38,412 nt of DNA from positions 1-38,412 of the IMG/VR virus record IMGVR_UViG_3300032282_005896. One strand, given 5' to 3'. Source of the stretch: a virus. This document shows positions 9,453-18,286 of the stretch, piece by piece (within the stretch, counting starts at the first letter, position 1; every line of letters begins with the position of its first letter). The notes below the pieces were generated by a model. It had not been told where the DNA came from. It searched no databases and was given only the letters and a program-made list of their open reading frames with translations. The position numbers and the translations under genes were made by a program.

Positions 9453-11318
9453 TTATCTTATAATTTTGAATACCTTGGCGGTGTCCACAATGTCCACCGT
9501 TCCATCTGGATACTCTGCCTTTATAAATATCTTGAAATATCGTTCTTGAGGCAATCCAGTGGTATCAAACTTAAAATAATTTCCTTGATTTGGGTCGCAA
9601 CTTAGTTTAGAGTATTGGTCAAAATCAATCAAAACCTCCTCAGACTCCGCATCTTTGATCATAAAATACGAAGAAGTTGGAAGATATTTTGGTGTCACCA
9701 TTACTGGTTGTTGATATGCTTTTTGGAAGTTTTTAAGAGGATATTGATCTCTTGCAAACACAAATACCTTTGGCATACTACCAGCTTTGTAGGTTTGTTT
9801 GAGTTGTTGCAGAGTAATCAAGTTCTCAATAGAGCCTGTTACTGGAGCCAAACTACCTGTGTTGAACACAGAGTCATCCCACGCCACATCCAAATATGGT
9901 GAGTAAATAGTGTTTGTTTCTTGGCTAAAGAATTGCAACAATCCGTTGGTTTGACCAACTGGCGGCACGGTGATTTCCAATGAAGTTGCCAGAATAATGC
10001 CATTGTTTGGAACACATCCACACAACCATGAACGAACTATTTGAGTAATATCCATAGCGATGTCACCTTGCTTACCAAGAGTAAATGATTGGCTACAAAT
10101 CAAGCTTGATCCGCTCAATGGTGAGTATGCAGACGAGCTACAAATCCAGTGCGCTTTGTTTTGATATGTTGCTGGGGCATTGTAATACCAAGTACCACCA
10201 CCGTTTTTGAAGCTTGCGGATGCGTATGATGCGGTCAACAAATAATCTACTTGTTGATAGCTATTGGTGATTGGAGCATACCACGGATTTTTTCCATCCC
10301 AATCTCTATAATCCCAACTTGCTCCCATTTTTGAGCCATCATCTGCCCAGCGACCATCACCATTATCCCAACTTTGGCTAATAGGATATGCATAAATTGT
10401 GTAGTTCAGAGGAAGATTGCGTTGTCCACAAGCAGTCAAATTCAGAGTAAACTTGATGTTGGAACTAGACAAATGGTTTCTTGCAATAGATTCACTGATG
10501 TTGGTCAGATCAAATTGCAACATTGTGCGAGAAAACTCTGGTCGCAATATGTAGAGAGATGTTTGTGGCGGATTGATTGACCCACTGTATTTTCCTTGAA
10601 AATATCCAGAAAAATTGGTCACGTCCAAATAGTACAAATCTGTAGACTCTGGTGTTTCAAGATAACCATTGAACGGGCCAGCCGACACCGTTCCCACAAA
10701 AGATCCATTTGTCAAGCACAACGGACCAGTGCCAGTGCATGATTTACCAATGATTTGACCGTTGAACTGAGCAAAACTACCGCTACCTTGCAAAGATTGT
10801 GTCAGCGGAGATGTTGTATATGTTTTACCATTTACCTTCAAACTAGTAAATGAAGATCCCGCCACAACTTGTCCATTGAAACTACCAGTTGTTATTGTGC
10901 CATCAACATTCGCATTTGAAATAAAGTTGTAGCTACCACTAAATGATCCAGATGCTATATCTGCCGAACCAGACACCATCAAATTGATCAATGGCGATGT
11001 GGTTTGATTTGAAAATCTACCTGTAAATCTACCAATAGCTATGCCAGTAGTTGCCACTGATGATGCCACTGGATATTCTCGCCATTGACTACCAGAATAT
11101 GTGTAAAAAAAGTTATGGTCATATGACAACCAACCTTGATTGCCATATGAATCACTGTTTTGTGGTGGTGCGTACCAATTTGGGTTGGTATACACCAGAG
11201 CATTGCCATAGTTCAAGGCATAAATTTCCAAAATTTCATCAATACCAAAATTCTTGTTGCGATAAGCTTTGGAATTGTTGATGAAAGTATCTTTTACTGG
11301 ATAGATAAATGTGTGCAT
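9453..11318 (-). CDS. DNRLRE-domain virion protein (621 aa)
   Basis: The N-terminus MHTFIYPVKDTFINNSKAYR, followed by NKNFGIDEILEIYA, is characteristic of the DNRLRE (disaggregatase-related) beta-sandwich. The expected later elements are also present: RTMLQFDLTNIS near residue 265, ISQSWDNGDGRW near 315, and MDITQIVRSWLCG followed by NNGIILA near 430. A Gly/Ser-rich insert (about 100-230) with SGSFSGSYN and NGSFVGT units sits inside the domain. The DNRLRE family is found in extracellular and surface carbohydrate-associated proteins. In this baseplate cluster it is probably a structural or receptor-contacting protein. The gene abuts gp6 (1-nt gap). Confidence 0.78.
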   Translation of the reverse strand: MHTFIYPVKDTFINNSKAYRNKNFGIDEILEIYALNYGNALVYTNPNWYAPPQNSDSYGNQGWLSYDHNFFYTYSGSQWREYPVASSVATTGIAIGRFTGRFSNQTTSPLINLMVSGSADIASGSFSGSYNFISNANVDGTITTGSFNGQVVAGSSFTSLKVNGKTYTTSPLTQSLQGSGSFAQFNGQIIGKSCTGTGPLCLTNGSFVGTVSAGPFNGYLETPESTDLYYLDVTNFSGYFQGKYSGSINPPQTSLYILRPEFSRTMLQFDLTNISESIARNHLSSSNIKFTLNLTACGQRNLPLNYTIYAYPISQSWDNGDGRWADDGSKMGASWDYRDWDGKNPWYAPITNSYQQVDYLLTASYASASFKNGGGTWYYNAPATYQNKAHWICSSSAYSPLSGSSLICSQSFTLGKQGDIAMDITQIVRSWLCGCVPNNGIILATSLEITVPPVGQTNGLLQFFSQETNTIYSPYLDVAWDDSVFNTGSLAPVTGSIENLITLQQLKQTYKAGSMPKVFVFARDQYPLKNFQKAYQQPVMVTPKYLPTSSYFMIKDAESEEVLIDFDQYSKLSCDPNQGNYFKFDTTGLPQERYFKIFIKAEYPDGTVDIVDTAKVFKIIR

Positions 11319-11319
11319 A

Positions 11320-13311
11320 TTATACCACTAGTCCTTTGATGTCGGTATTTGGAAATTTTACTTCAAAAATAGATGGATCTTTTGAAGGATAAACAATGTT
11401 GTTCTGAGTTGCTATGTCAATGTTGTAAGCAATAGCAGAATAATCACCATCATCAATAGTCAAGTTTTTGATCTTGACGTTTATAACCGATTGTACACCC
11501 TCGTTTCGCATAATCTCAAACATCAACTGACTGATGTTGATTGGTTGGTTAAAACTCCACTGATCGATTGCAAAAAATGCTTGCACAGATGCGATACAGT
11601 TGTTGAGAACGTCACGTTTGTTGAATCCTGCAAACACACTGATTTGGAATTCAACGCCGATATTGATGATGTATCCGTCAATGATGTTAAACTTGTCGGT
11701 CAAAATCTTGTATTGACTCAAATAGTTTTTTAGATTTAGCAGTGTGGCTTCATTGATTTGAGTCAAATGTTTGTTTTTGTCATATCCCAACAAATACAAA
11801 TTGTTGGTAAATGGATTGTTGCTTTCCAAAAACTTTCTACGATCCAATGGATTCAAAGGAGACAAATTAAGTGCCTCATTCATTGCTGCTGACCCGCTGA
11901 TAACACCACTGATCAGTCCAGTGTATGATACTTGGCGTGTTGCGTTTGACTGTACAAATGCTTTGGCAACACTACCAAATTGTGGACTCATAGAATACAC
12001 ACGCAGCAGTATATCCTCTTCAGTTACTATACGATTCTGAGAAGAAAAGTTGGCGATAGCATTTTGGCGAATTTCTTCATCTGTTTCTGGACCAGCACCA
12101 CCAGTTGCCGCAAGTTGATTGTTGACTCTCAAACTGTTTTGAATGTTGGCAAACAATGAGATTTGAGCATCAGTCAAACCACTGGTATCATTTAGCAAGC
12201 CAATTGCTCCAATGCTATTGATTTCTCCAGAGTTGACATTGCTTTCCAAGCCACCACCTACAATATACGTGATTGTTAAGTTAGTGTTTGATGGTGATAC
12301 ACCATAACTGTTGCTTTTCAATACGTTTGTACCATCAAGGCTAATGTTCAAATTGCCAAGATTTGACAATCCCACACCAACGTTTGATGGGTTTGGAATA
12401 ACAACGGTATTGTCAAAGTTTTCAGTGTTGGCACCAAACTGAACGTATGTGTTGTTGTTTTCATCAATATATGTGATGAAGCGTTTTTCGGTGCGCAAAT
12501 ACTTCAACAACTTTGGAGTCTCACCACGATATTTGGACAAAGTTTGATTTGTCAATGGAACGTTATCCACAGCCAGTGGCACAGTTTCTTGTGCCAAATA
12601 TTGTGTTTCGTAGTAATTGTTGTTGTTGCTGTCAATAATACTTACAACTTTTACGATGTTTGAACCTTCCAGTTTGATGTTAACAAATGGTTGAGGAGCC
12701 CCAACAGTCACTTGTTTTGTGACAAGCTTGCCAGAGTATGCTCTGACAGTTTTCTTGATCAAATAAAACTGTGGTGCGCCAGTTTCATCACGACTGTATA
12801 CACTAATTTCTCTTGGAGAAAATACTGTATCTTGGCTAAAGTCAACACTGTCGTCGATGATGAAAGGTACACCAGACACACTGTTGAATTGTGAGTATGG
12901 TTGTAGAATCAAGCAATATTGTTCATCTGGAACATACTCACCTTCCAAAGTTCCCACACGCTTTGCTGGCAACAACTGAAGCAAATCCAGCGTAGTTGAT
13001 GCTGTGGAAGTGACCTTGGGTTTGTATCCCAAATATGCAGCTTGATTGATCAAGTTTCTACGATCCGTAGCAAATTGAATGAAGCTTTCCTTGAACTGTT
13101 GATCTGTGTAGTATGACAACACATCACCAACATAAGCAGCTTGTTCAATGAAAATTTGACCAGGCGAGCTTTCACTAAAGTCTTTGTAGCTTTGAGGATA
13201 GTATTGTTTAGTGAAATCAATCAGTTGTTGTTTCAACGACGCAAAATCACGGTTGACGTAGCTAACGTCTTTCGTGTTTGTGCGAAAAGTTTTGTTAATA
13301 ATCTGTGCCAT
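11320..13311 (-). CDS. gp6: Baseplate wedge protein gp6 (J-like)
   Basis: Product begins MAQIINKTFRTNTKDVSYVN. The pattern DFASLKQQLIDFTKQYYPQS, then DFSESSPGQIFIEQAAYVGD and SYYTDQQFKESFIQFATDR, is the hallmark N-terminus of T4-type gp6 as found in marine T4-like phages. gp6 forms the ring of the baseplate that binds gp25 and gp53 and drives the switch from hexagon to star before sheath contraction. The length (663 aa) matches T4 gp6 closely. The start codon overlaps the stop of gp25 by one base (TAATG), so translation is coupled. gp25 lies immediately upstream, a classic partner arrangement. Confidence 0.92.
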   Translation of the reverse strand: MAQIINKTFRTNTKDVSYVNRDFASLKQQLIDFTKQYYPQSYKDFSESSPGQIFIEQAAYVGDVLSYYTDQQFKESFIQFATDRRNLINQAAYLGYKPKVTSTASTTLDLLQLLPAKRVGTLEGEYVPDEQYCLILQPYSQFNSVSGVPFIIDDSVDFSQDTVFSPREISVYSRDETGAPQFYLIKKTVRAYSGKLVTKQVTVGAPQPFVNIKLEGSNIVKVVSIIDSNNNNYYETQYLAQETVPLAVDNVPLTNQTLSKYRGETPKLLKYLRTEKRFITYIDENNNTYVQFGANTENFDNTVVIPNPSNVGVGLSNLGNLNISLDGTNVLKSNSYGVSPSNTNLTITYIVGGGLESNVNSGEINSIGAIGLLNDTSGLTDAQISLFANIQNSLRVNNQLAATGGAGPETDEEIRQNAIANFSSQNRIVTEEDILLRVYSMSPQFGSVAKAFVQSNATRQVSYTGLISGVISGSAAMNEALNLSPLNPLDRRKFLESNNPFTNNLYLLGYDKNKHLTQINEATLLNLKNYLSQYKILTDKFNIIDGYIINIGVEFQISVFAGFNKRDVLNNCIASVQAFFAIDQWSFNQPINISQLMFEIMRNEGVQSVINVKIKNLTIDDGDYSAIAYNIDIATQNNIVYPSKDPSIFEVKFPNTDIKGLVV

Positions 13312-13712
13312 TAGATTTTATTGTTCGTGATGGTTACATCGGCAGTAGCCGTCATTTTATTGTATGTAAATACCACACTTATAAATATGGTATTTTTGTC
13401 AGTATTCTCTGGTTGATTTGTAGCCAATGTCACTTTTACGTCGTTTACAATCACACCATTCAACCAACGATCAATATCTCGCTGTACTACATCAACAATA
13501 ATACTTTTGTTCACTTCCAAATCAGATTGTTGAAACAACAGTTTATACAATCCAGAACCAAAATCATTATTGAATCTGCGTTCACCAGGCATTGTAAGCA
13601 GCAAGTTTCTGATATTGTCCGCAACTTGATTTGCGGTGGCAATATTTGTAGCAAAATACCCGCTCTTACCCAAAGTAATTGGTAATGATAATCCTAGTGC
13701 TTGTGTAGCCAT
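13311..13712 (-). CDS. gp25: Baseplate wedge protein gp25 (GPW/gp25 family)
   Basis: 133 aa, the usual size for this family. The sequence LLLTMPGERRFNNDFGSGLY near residues 37-56 is the family signature (pGeR...fGsgl). It is followed by a helix and a C-terminal beta segment with VTLATNQ and IFISVVFTYN. gp25 seeds the first sheath ring on the baseplate and binds gp6. The ATG at 13712 is preceded by an AT-rich region without Shine-Dalgarno. gp6 follows with a one-base stop/start overlap. Confidence 0.93.
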   Translation of the reverse strand: MATQALGLSLPITLGKSGYFATNIATANQVADNIRNLLLTMPGERRFNNDFGSGLYKLLFQQSDLEVNKSIIVDVVQRDIDRWLNGVIVNDVKVTLATNQPENTDKNTIFISVVFTYNKMTATADVTITNNKI

Positions 13713-13723
13713 ATGGTTTTAGC

Positions 13724-14215
13724 TTATACTACACCTTTTTTTGCTGACACTTTTTTGTCAACTGCTTTCATCAATGCACGAAAGTCTCGGTTAAACACAG
13801 CCGCAGTCTTTTTGACCTCAACTGGAGCCGTTGCGGGCACTTCCGGTGCAACAGACTCATTAATAACGTCTGTTCCACCACCACCAAAGCCACCCATCAT
13901 ACTAACCATACTTCCTTCTTGTGGAATTGGCTTAAATCCTTGAGCAGTTTCATTCAGAACTTGATTCAGTATTGAATTTTTTGTGTATTGAACTGCCTTT
14001 TTCTTTTCGTTGGATTGTTGAACTGGTTCGTCTTGTGATTCCATCAAAGATTTGTAGGATACCGACACATCTTCATTGGCTACAACCTTTTGTTGTGGAG
14101 CGGATACACCGGAAAATGCTTCATTTATGCATTTTCGCACTTCTTCTCGGATCACATTACGAACTTCAGTCCTAACTACTTTACTAATATATTCTTTGAG
14201 TTGTTCAGCTTTCAT
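13724..14215 (-). CDS. Helical protein of baseplate cluster, unknown function (163 aa)
   Basis: Product begins MKAEQLKEYISKVVRTEVRN. Residues 1-35 form a strongly charged amphipathic helix. A polar linker (SLMESQDEPVQQSNEKKK), a Gly-rich patch (MMGGFGGGGTD) near residues 107-116 and a short basic C-terminus (KAVDKKVSAKKGVV) follow. No enzymatic motif is seen. It lies 11 nt before gp25 and 23 nt after the 636-aa gene. A flexible, helical protein here may act as an assembly factor. This is inference. Confidence 0.6.
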   Translation of the reverse strand: MKAEQLKEYISKVVRTEVRNVIREEVRKCINEAFSGVSAPQQKVVANEDVSVSYKSLMESQDEPVQQSNEKKKAVQYTKNSILNQVLNETAQGFKPIPQEGSMVSMMGGFGGGGTDVINESVAPEVPATAPVEVKKTAAVFNRDFRALMKAVDKKVSAKKGVV

Positions 14216-14238
14216 ATATTGTCTATTAACTATAATTA

Positions 14239-16149
14239 TTAACCTGACGTTGATTTGTTCAAATTTAATAGCTGCTGGGCACCTTTTATATTGTCAGGTG
14301 CCTTTATTTTTACCTTCTTTATACGTGGCGCATTCGGTGGTTTTGGTATTTTTGGCTTGGGCATATCTTTCTTGATAGCCGCCAATTTTGCAGCAGCAGC
14401 ACCCAAAACGCCGCCAGATGCAGCACCAATAGCTGCGCCTTTGCCCCCGCCCAGTGCTGCGCCAATACCACCACCAAGACCAGCACCAGCCAACAAACCT
14501 CCACCAACGCCGCCAGCAGCTAATCCGCCACCCACAGCCACACCAGACACGCCACCTATCAAAGCTCCCTTGCCCCCGCCAGCCAATGCGCCTATACCGG
14601 CTCCAAGACCTCCACCAAGCAATCCACCACCAGCAATGCTACCCAAAGATGGGCTCACACTACTTTTAGCACTGCTTACCAGTTCACTTGGAGATGCTAT
14701 GTTGGTGTTTGGATTTAGAGATCCAAGATTGCTGGTATCCGACAGTTTGGACAACGCAGCATCAGCACCAGAAATGTTGGTAGGAGGTGGAATGTCGGGT
14801 AATGTTGGTATATTTGGTTTTGGTATATCTGGCAAAGAATTCTTTAGTTTGTCAGAAGCCGCAGTAATTTCTGTAGATCCTACGGTGCCAGTTACGGGAT
14901 CAACAAACTTTGTGTTGCCTGCAACTGTGGATGGTTGAAACTTATCAGGACTCCACTTATCACCCAAGCCATCTTTGACAAATTTTGGAGCTTCAACCTT
15001 TGGAACTGCTGGAGTCGCAACTTTAATGTCTGTTTTGGATTGTAATTTTGCAACCACGTCTGTACCAGATGCGTTGGTAACAGAACTTACCGAAGAATTT
15101 ACAGATTGTAATGTAGTGGTAGTTTCATTTTTACCAGGTATCTTGAACTCGGTTTGACCAGCACCATTTGGAAGAGCATCCAATTGGGCTTGTGTCATAC
15201 TTGCTCTAGGATCGTTTGCTGAGAAGCTTGTACGAACTGTTGCTCCACCACCAGTTACAGTTTCTTGTGTTTTTGTGGTGATTGTCTCTGTAACCTTTGT
15301 TTTTGACTCTGTTACTTTGTCCAATCCTTCTGATGGAGTCAAAGCTTTTACAGTATCGTCTGGTAATGTGATGTTGGGATCATCAACCGCAGGCGGCTTG
15401 TTTAGTGTGCCGTATATCGTTTGCGACGGAGGCCCAACCAATGCGGGATCTGGATCTGGAAGAAAACACGCAGGCACCTTATTTTTATCCCAAGTTCCAT
15501 CTTTTGTGTTGTCTTGAACTTCTTCCTTTAACGATGTCATCTCGTCGGTGAAGATTTTTTCACTGCGATTTGCTTGATCAACCTTTCCTTGCAACAAACT
15601 TCTTTCGTAACTTGTAACGTGATCCGAAACTGTTGCCAAATATGTCAAAAGCTTTGAAGATTCCAAATCTTTCAAACATGGCCATTTTGAATAATATACT
15701 TTTTGAAAAATTGGACGTTGATTGATGTTGACGATGATGTTTTGTTTATTGGTGTATGGACCAGCATATCCAACAATTACTGGTGGTAGATTGTTTTTGT
15801 CAGGAACATCAGGCAACAGCTTACGATCATTCAGATACTTGTATAGTTCAGCATATGTTTTTGGACCTGTGTTATCAACTTTAACACTGGCATCTGCTTG
15901 ATCTTTTGCAGCACGAACTTTCTTTGCCGACTCACGAATGGTTTGAAAGTTTGTGGTGTCTAGTTTTACATTTTTTGTTGGGTCTGACGTTGCGGTTGAA
16001 ACATAAAACGAAAAATCTTGTATAGGATATGTAGCATCCTCAAAAGCATACATGATTTTTGCGTTGCCATCTAGGTAAATACCAGAACTCCAGTTGTTGC
16101 CAGAATCGGGTTGCAAAAATCCCAGAATATCTACAAGTTTGTCTGCCAT
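14239..16149 (-). CDS. Baseplate-cluster protein with glycine-zipper C-terminus (636 aa)
   Basis: Product begins MADKLVDILGFLQPDSGNNW. The N-terminal half (1-240) is globular. Residues of about 250-500 are low-complexity Thr/Pro/Lys/Asp-rich. Residues 503-592 are almost entirely Gly, Ala, Leu, Ile and Val, in two similar halves with the core GLGAGIGALAGGGKG and GLGGGIGAALGGGKG. These are GxxxG glycine-zipper patterns that normally insert in or cross membranes. The last 44 residues are basic and Pro-rich (KPKIPKPPNAPRIKKVK). It lies between the gp5-like gene and the 163-aa gene. A hub or ejected protein that contacts the cell membrane is a reasonable inference; no family is recognised. Confidence 0.65.
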   Translation of the reverse strand: MADKLVDILGFLQPDSGNNWSSGIYLDGNAKIMYAFEDATYPIQDFSFYVSTATSDPTKNVKLDTTNFQTIRESAKKVRAAKDQADASVKVDNTGPKTYAELYKYLNDRKLLPDVPDKNNLPPVIVGYAGPYTNKQNIIVNINQRPIFQKVYYSKWPCLKDLESSKLLTYLATVSDHVTSYERSLLQGKVDQANRSEKIFTDEMTSLKEEVQDNTKDGTWDKNKVPACFLPDPDPALVGPPSQTIYGTLNKPPAVDDPNITLPDDTVKALTPSEGLDKVTESKTKVTETITTKTQETVTGGGATVRTSFSANDPRASMTQAQLDALPNGAGQTEFKIPGKNETTTTLQSVNSSVSSVTNASGTDVVAKLQSKTDIKVATPAVPKVEAPKFVKDGLGDKWSPDKFQPSTVAGNTKFVDPVTGTVGSTEITAASDKLKNSLPDIPKPNIPTLPDIPPPTNISGADAALSKLSDTSNLGSLNPNTNIASPSELVSSAKSSVSPSLGSIAGGGLLGGGLGAGIGALAGGGKGALIGGVSGVAVGGGLAAGGVGGGLLAGAGLGGGIGAALGGGKGAAIGAASGGVLGAAAAKLAAIKKDMPKPKIPKPPNAPRIKKVKIKAPDNIKGAQQLLNLNKSTSG

Positions 16150-16157
16150 AATAGTAA

Positions 16158-17873
16158 TTAAGATTCAAATTCAAATTCAGTTTGTACTGGACCTTCACGA
16201 CGATTGCGTCCTTTGAAGTCACCAATCGTACCTTCACCTGTAACCGTGTTGATAATAACTGGATCTGCACACTCTGGTCCACTGCCTGGAGGCTTGACAC
16301 CATTAGCACCTGGGGCATATCCACCACCAGTCAAATAAACACGACGGCTCAAAGTTTTGTGTAGATTGTCACGCAACAGTCTGAGCTTGATTTGCTGCAC
16401 TGGTATTTGTGTTTGATCTGGATTTGCATCGCCAGTATTTAGTTCGCTGATTTGACCCGCATCTTCATGCCCATGAGGATGTGGATGAACGTGATGATGC
16501 CAGTGAACGTGATCAAGAAGCCAATTGCAAAGATCATAAAGCCAATCAACAGTAGTTTGTCCGAGCAATGCTGGTTCGTTTGTTTCTCCATATTGTCCTA
16601 AAAATATTTGAGGAGCATTGATACATGCTGCTCTGTTTGTGGTCAACACAACTTGATCGTTTGCATCAACTGTATACTCAGCGTCAGTAACAATTCCATA
16701 TCTGCGTTTACTAAAATGAAACGTCTCGGCAAATCTGCTGCTCAAAACAATACGGTCGGTGTTGATGACGACTTGATCACCATTCAAAATTGGAAACTGA
16801 AATGTTGTTGATCCCACCGGATTAAACAGTGATTGCTCCTCTGTTGGTTTTTGTTGCTTAGTAACACCAAACATTTGTTTGTAAACCGTAGTTACCCAAT
16901 TACTCACAACTGGACCACTGTTTATCTCAATTGTGGTGCCATCATTGTTAACATCTTCTTCAATTTGTCCACCGTAGTTTTTTTCACGATCTGTGATAAC
17001 TGGAATAGGTGGCAACTTTGGATGTAGTTGTTGTGGTCTATCCAACGCAATATTCCTCTGGCGGTTACGAAGAATAAATCTAGGATTTCCATATCCACCA
17101 TTTACAGACTCTCTAAATAAGTTTGCATTCAACGCATACGATGGATTGGTCGATTTATCTAGCTGACGATTGTTGTTATATCCAGTGAATCGAATGCTTT
17201 GACCAAACCTACTTTCAATTACAGTATCACCTTCATATTTACGAACACTGCGAATGAATGGGTTTAGAATAAAATAGTCCCCCAAGTATCCTACCTTCGT
17301 AATTGCTTTGAAAAATGGATGCGACAAATACGATTTACGAAGAGGGTCTGGATTGTCTGGTAATGGACTTGAGTAGTTGCTACTTTTGGCAAGCTCTGTA
17401 ACAAAATCCGCATTTACTCCAAGAAAGTTGTATTGGTTAAAAGGCTTGGTATAAAAGTAGTTGCCAAACACTTTCAAAACCAGCACTTGTTCGTTCAACA
17501 AAGGATATTGAGTAATCGTGTTATCCAATGGAATTGCCCAAGGAAGTTTTTCCAATGGAGCTTTTGATTCCAAATCCAGAATACGAACCTTTGCTCTACC
17601 GATGTAGCTGTAATCCGTGTCTTTTGGATTGGGCACATCGTTCTTGTAATTGACAGGAATCTGTTGAGGATTGATTTTAATTGGTGGTTGAGAAGACTGT
17701 GAATCTGGAACTTTACTGAAGAACGGATGTTGATCGTTCAAAATAATGTCCACTACAACCGCAAGTTGAAAACTTGGATTGTCACCAATATTATTACCAG
17801 CTTGCTGATTACCAACAGATCCAGGGTTTTTCACCTGGACATATCTAGAGATATTTGTTGAGGAGTCGCTCAT
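16158..17873 (-). CDS. gp5-like baseplate hub/spike protein with His-rich cluster (571 aa)
   Basis: Product begins MSDSSTNISRYVQVKNPGSV. The N-terminal third has the pattern YIGRAKVRILD...YPLLNEQVLVLKVFGNYFYT, typical of the OB-fold of baseplate hub proteins. GDTVIESRFGQSIRFTGYNN near residue 225 resembles the gp5/Mu gp45-type structural core of marine T4-like phages. Residues 455-469 contain nine His in HVHWHHHVHPHPHGH, just after LCNWLLD. Metal-binding HxH motifs occur at the tips of phage spikes. No T4 gp5 lysozyme domain is seen. Its stop is 8 nt before the 636-aa gene, and its start overlaps the stop of the 115-aa gene by 4 nt. Confidence 0.7.
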   Translation of the reverse strand: MSDSSTNISRYVQVKNPGSVGNQQAGNNIGDNPSFQLAVVVDIILNDQHPFFSKVPDSQSSQPPIKINPQQIPVNYKNDVPNPKDTDYSYIGRAKVRILDLESKAPLEKLPWAIPLDNTITQYPLLNEQVLVLKVFGNYFYTKPFNQYNFLGVNADFVTELAKSSNYSSPLPDNPDPLRKSYLSHPFFKAITKVGYLGDYFILNPFIRSVRKYEGDTVIESRFGQSIRFTGYNNNRQLDKSTNPSYALNANLFRESVNGGYGNPRFILRNRQRNIALDRPQQLHPKLPPIPVITDREKNYGGQIEEDVNNDGTTIEINSGPVVSNWVTTVYKQMFGVTKQQKPTEEQSLFNPVGSTTFQFPILNGDQVVINTDRIVLSSRFAETFHFSKRRYGIVTDAEYTVDANDQVVLTTNRAACINAPQIFLGQYGETNEPALLGQTTVDWLYDLCNWLLDHVHWHHHVHPHPHGHEDAGQISELNTGDANPDQTQIPVQQIKLRLLRDNLHKTLSRRVYLTGGGYAPGANGVKPPGSGPECADPVIINTVTGEGTIGDFKGRNRREGPVQTEFEFES

Positions 17874-18217
17874 TTTTTTAGAGTTTTGCTAATGGTTACA
17901 ACGTCATCCATAAGTTGTTTACGCTCATCTTCACTGAGTATCATGGCTCCACCTTCGCCGCTCGCATCACCTTTAGCAACCAACTTCTGTACAATTGCAG
18001 CCAGTTTCACAAGCTGTTCATCGTTCTTTACACCAACGTCGTAATAATCTTTGATCAATGGAACAATAATAACAGCGTCATTGACTGTCTTGATCAAAGT
18101 GCGCAACTCAGAAATAAGAATATCAATTTGATCCTTTTTACTCTCCGAGTTTTTCACAATGTCTTTGCATAACGAGGCAAAGTTCTTGCCCTTGTATATC
18201 TCAAAATTTGTATCCAT
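17870..18217 (-). CDS. Small helical protein, unknown (115 aa)
   Basis: The ATG at 18217 gives MDTNFEIYKGKNFASLCKDI. An in-frame start 11 codons upstream would lie in the terminator hairpin and is rejected. The protein is mostly helical (KKDQIDILISELRTLIKTVN) with a Gly-rich turn near GDASGEGG. The final 4 nt overlap the gp5-like start (ATGA), so the two are coupled. CTATTTATT sits 4 nt before the ATG, directly after a terminator T-run. This makes it the first gene of the large baseplate transcription unit. A structural or assembly role is inferred. Confidence 0.7.
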   Translation of the reverse strand: MDTNFEIYKGKNFASLCKDIVKNSESKKDQIDILISELRTLIKTVNDAVIIVPLIKDYYDVGVKNDEQLVKLAAIVQKLVAKGDASGEGGAMILSEDERKQLMDDVVTISKTLKK

Positions 18218-18221
18218 ATCC

Positions 18222-18230
18222 AATAAATAG
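18222..18230 (-). promoter_or_regulatory. CTATTTATT start-proximal motif (candidate late promoter)
   Basis: CTATTTATT followed by GGAT and the ATG at 18217. It abuts the T-run of the terminator at 18234-18259, so there is almost no room for another promoter between terminator and gene. This strengthens the case that the motif itself directs initiation. Confidence 0.55.
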
Positions 18231-18233
18231 AAA

Positions 18234-18259
18234 AAACCAACCGTTTTCACAGTTGGTTT
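18234..18259 (-). terminator. Intrinsic terminator after late sigma gene
   Basis: An 8-bp stem pairs 18234-18241 (aaaccaac) with 18252-18259 (gttggttt). On the minus strand a six-base T-run follows. It lies 28 nt after the sigma factor stop. The plus strand also has a T-run after the stem, so it could act in both directions. Confidence 0.8.
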
Positions 18260-18286
18260 CTTTTTTATACAAAATATGTGACTGAT

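Noticed and set aside
14255-14938. Plus-strand Pro/Ala-rich 227-codon frame.
   Set aside because: Mirror of the glycine-zipper coding region; no start signals and no neighbours on that strand.
18218-18250. Extended N-terminus of the 115-aa protein.
   Set aside because: The extra codons lie in the terminator hairpin and the CTATTTATT motif.
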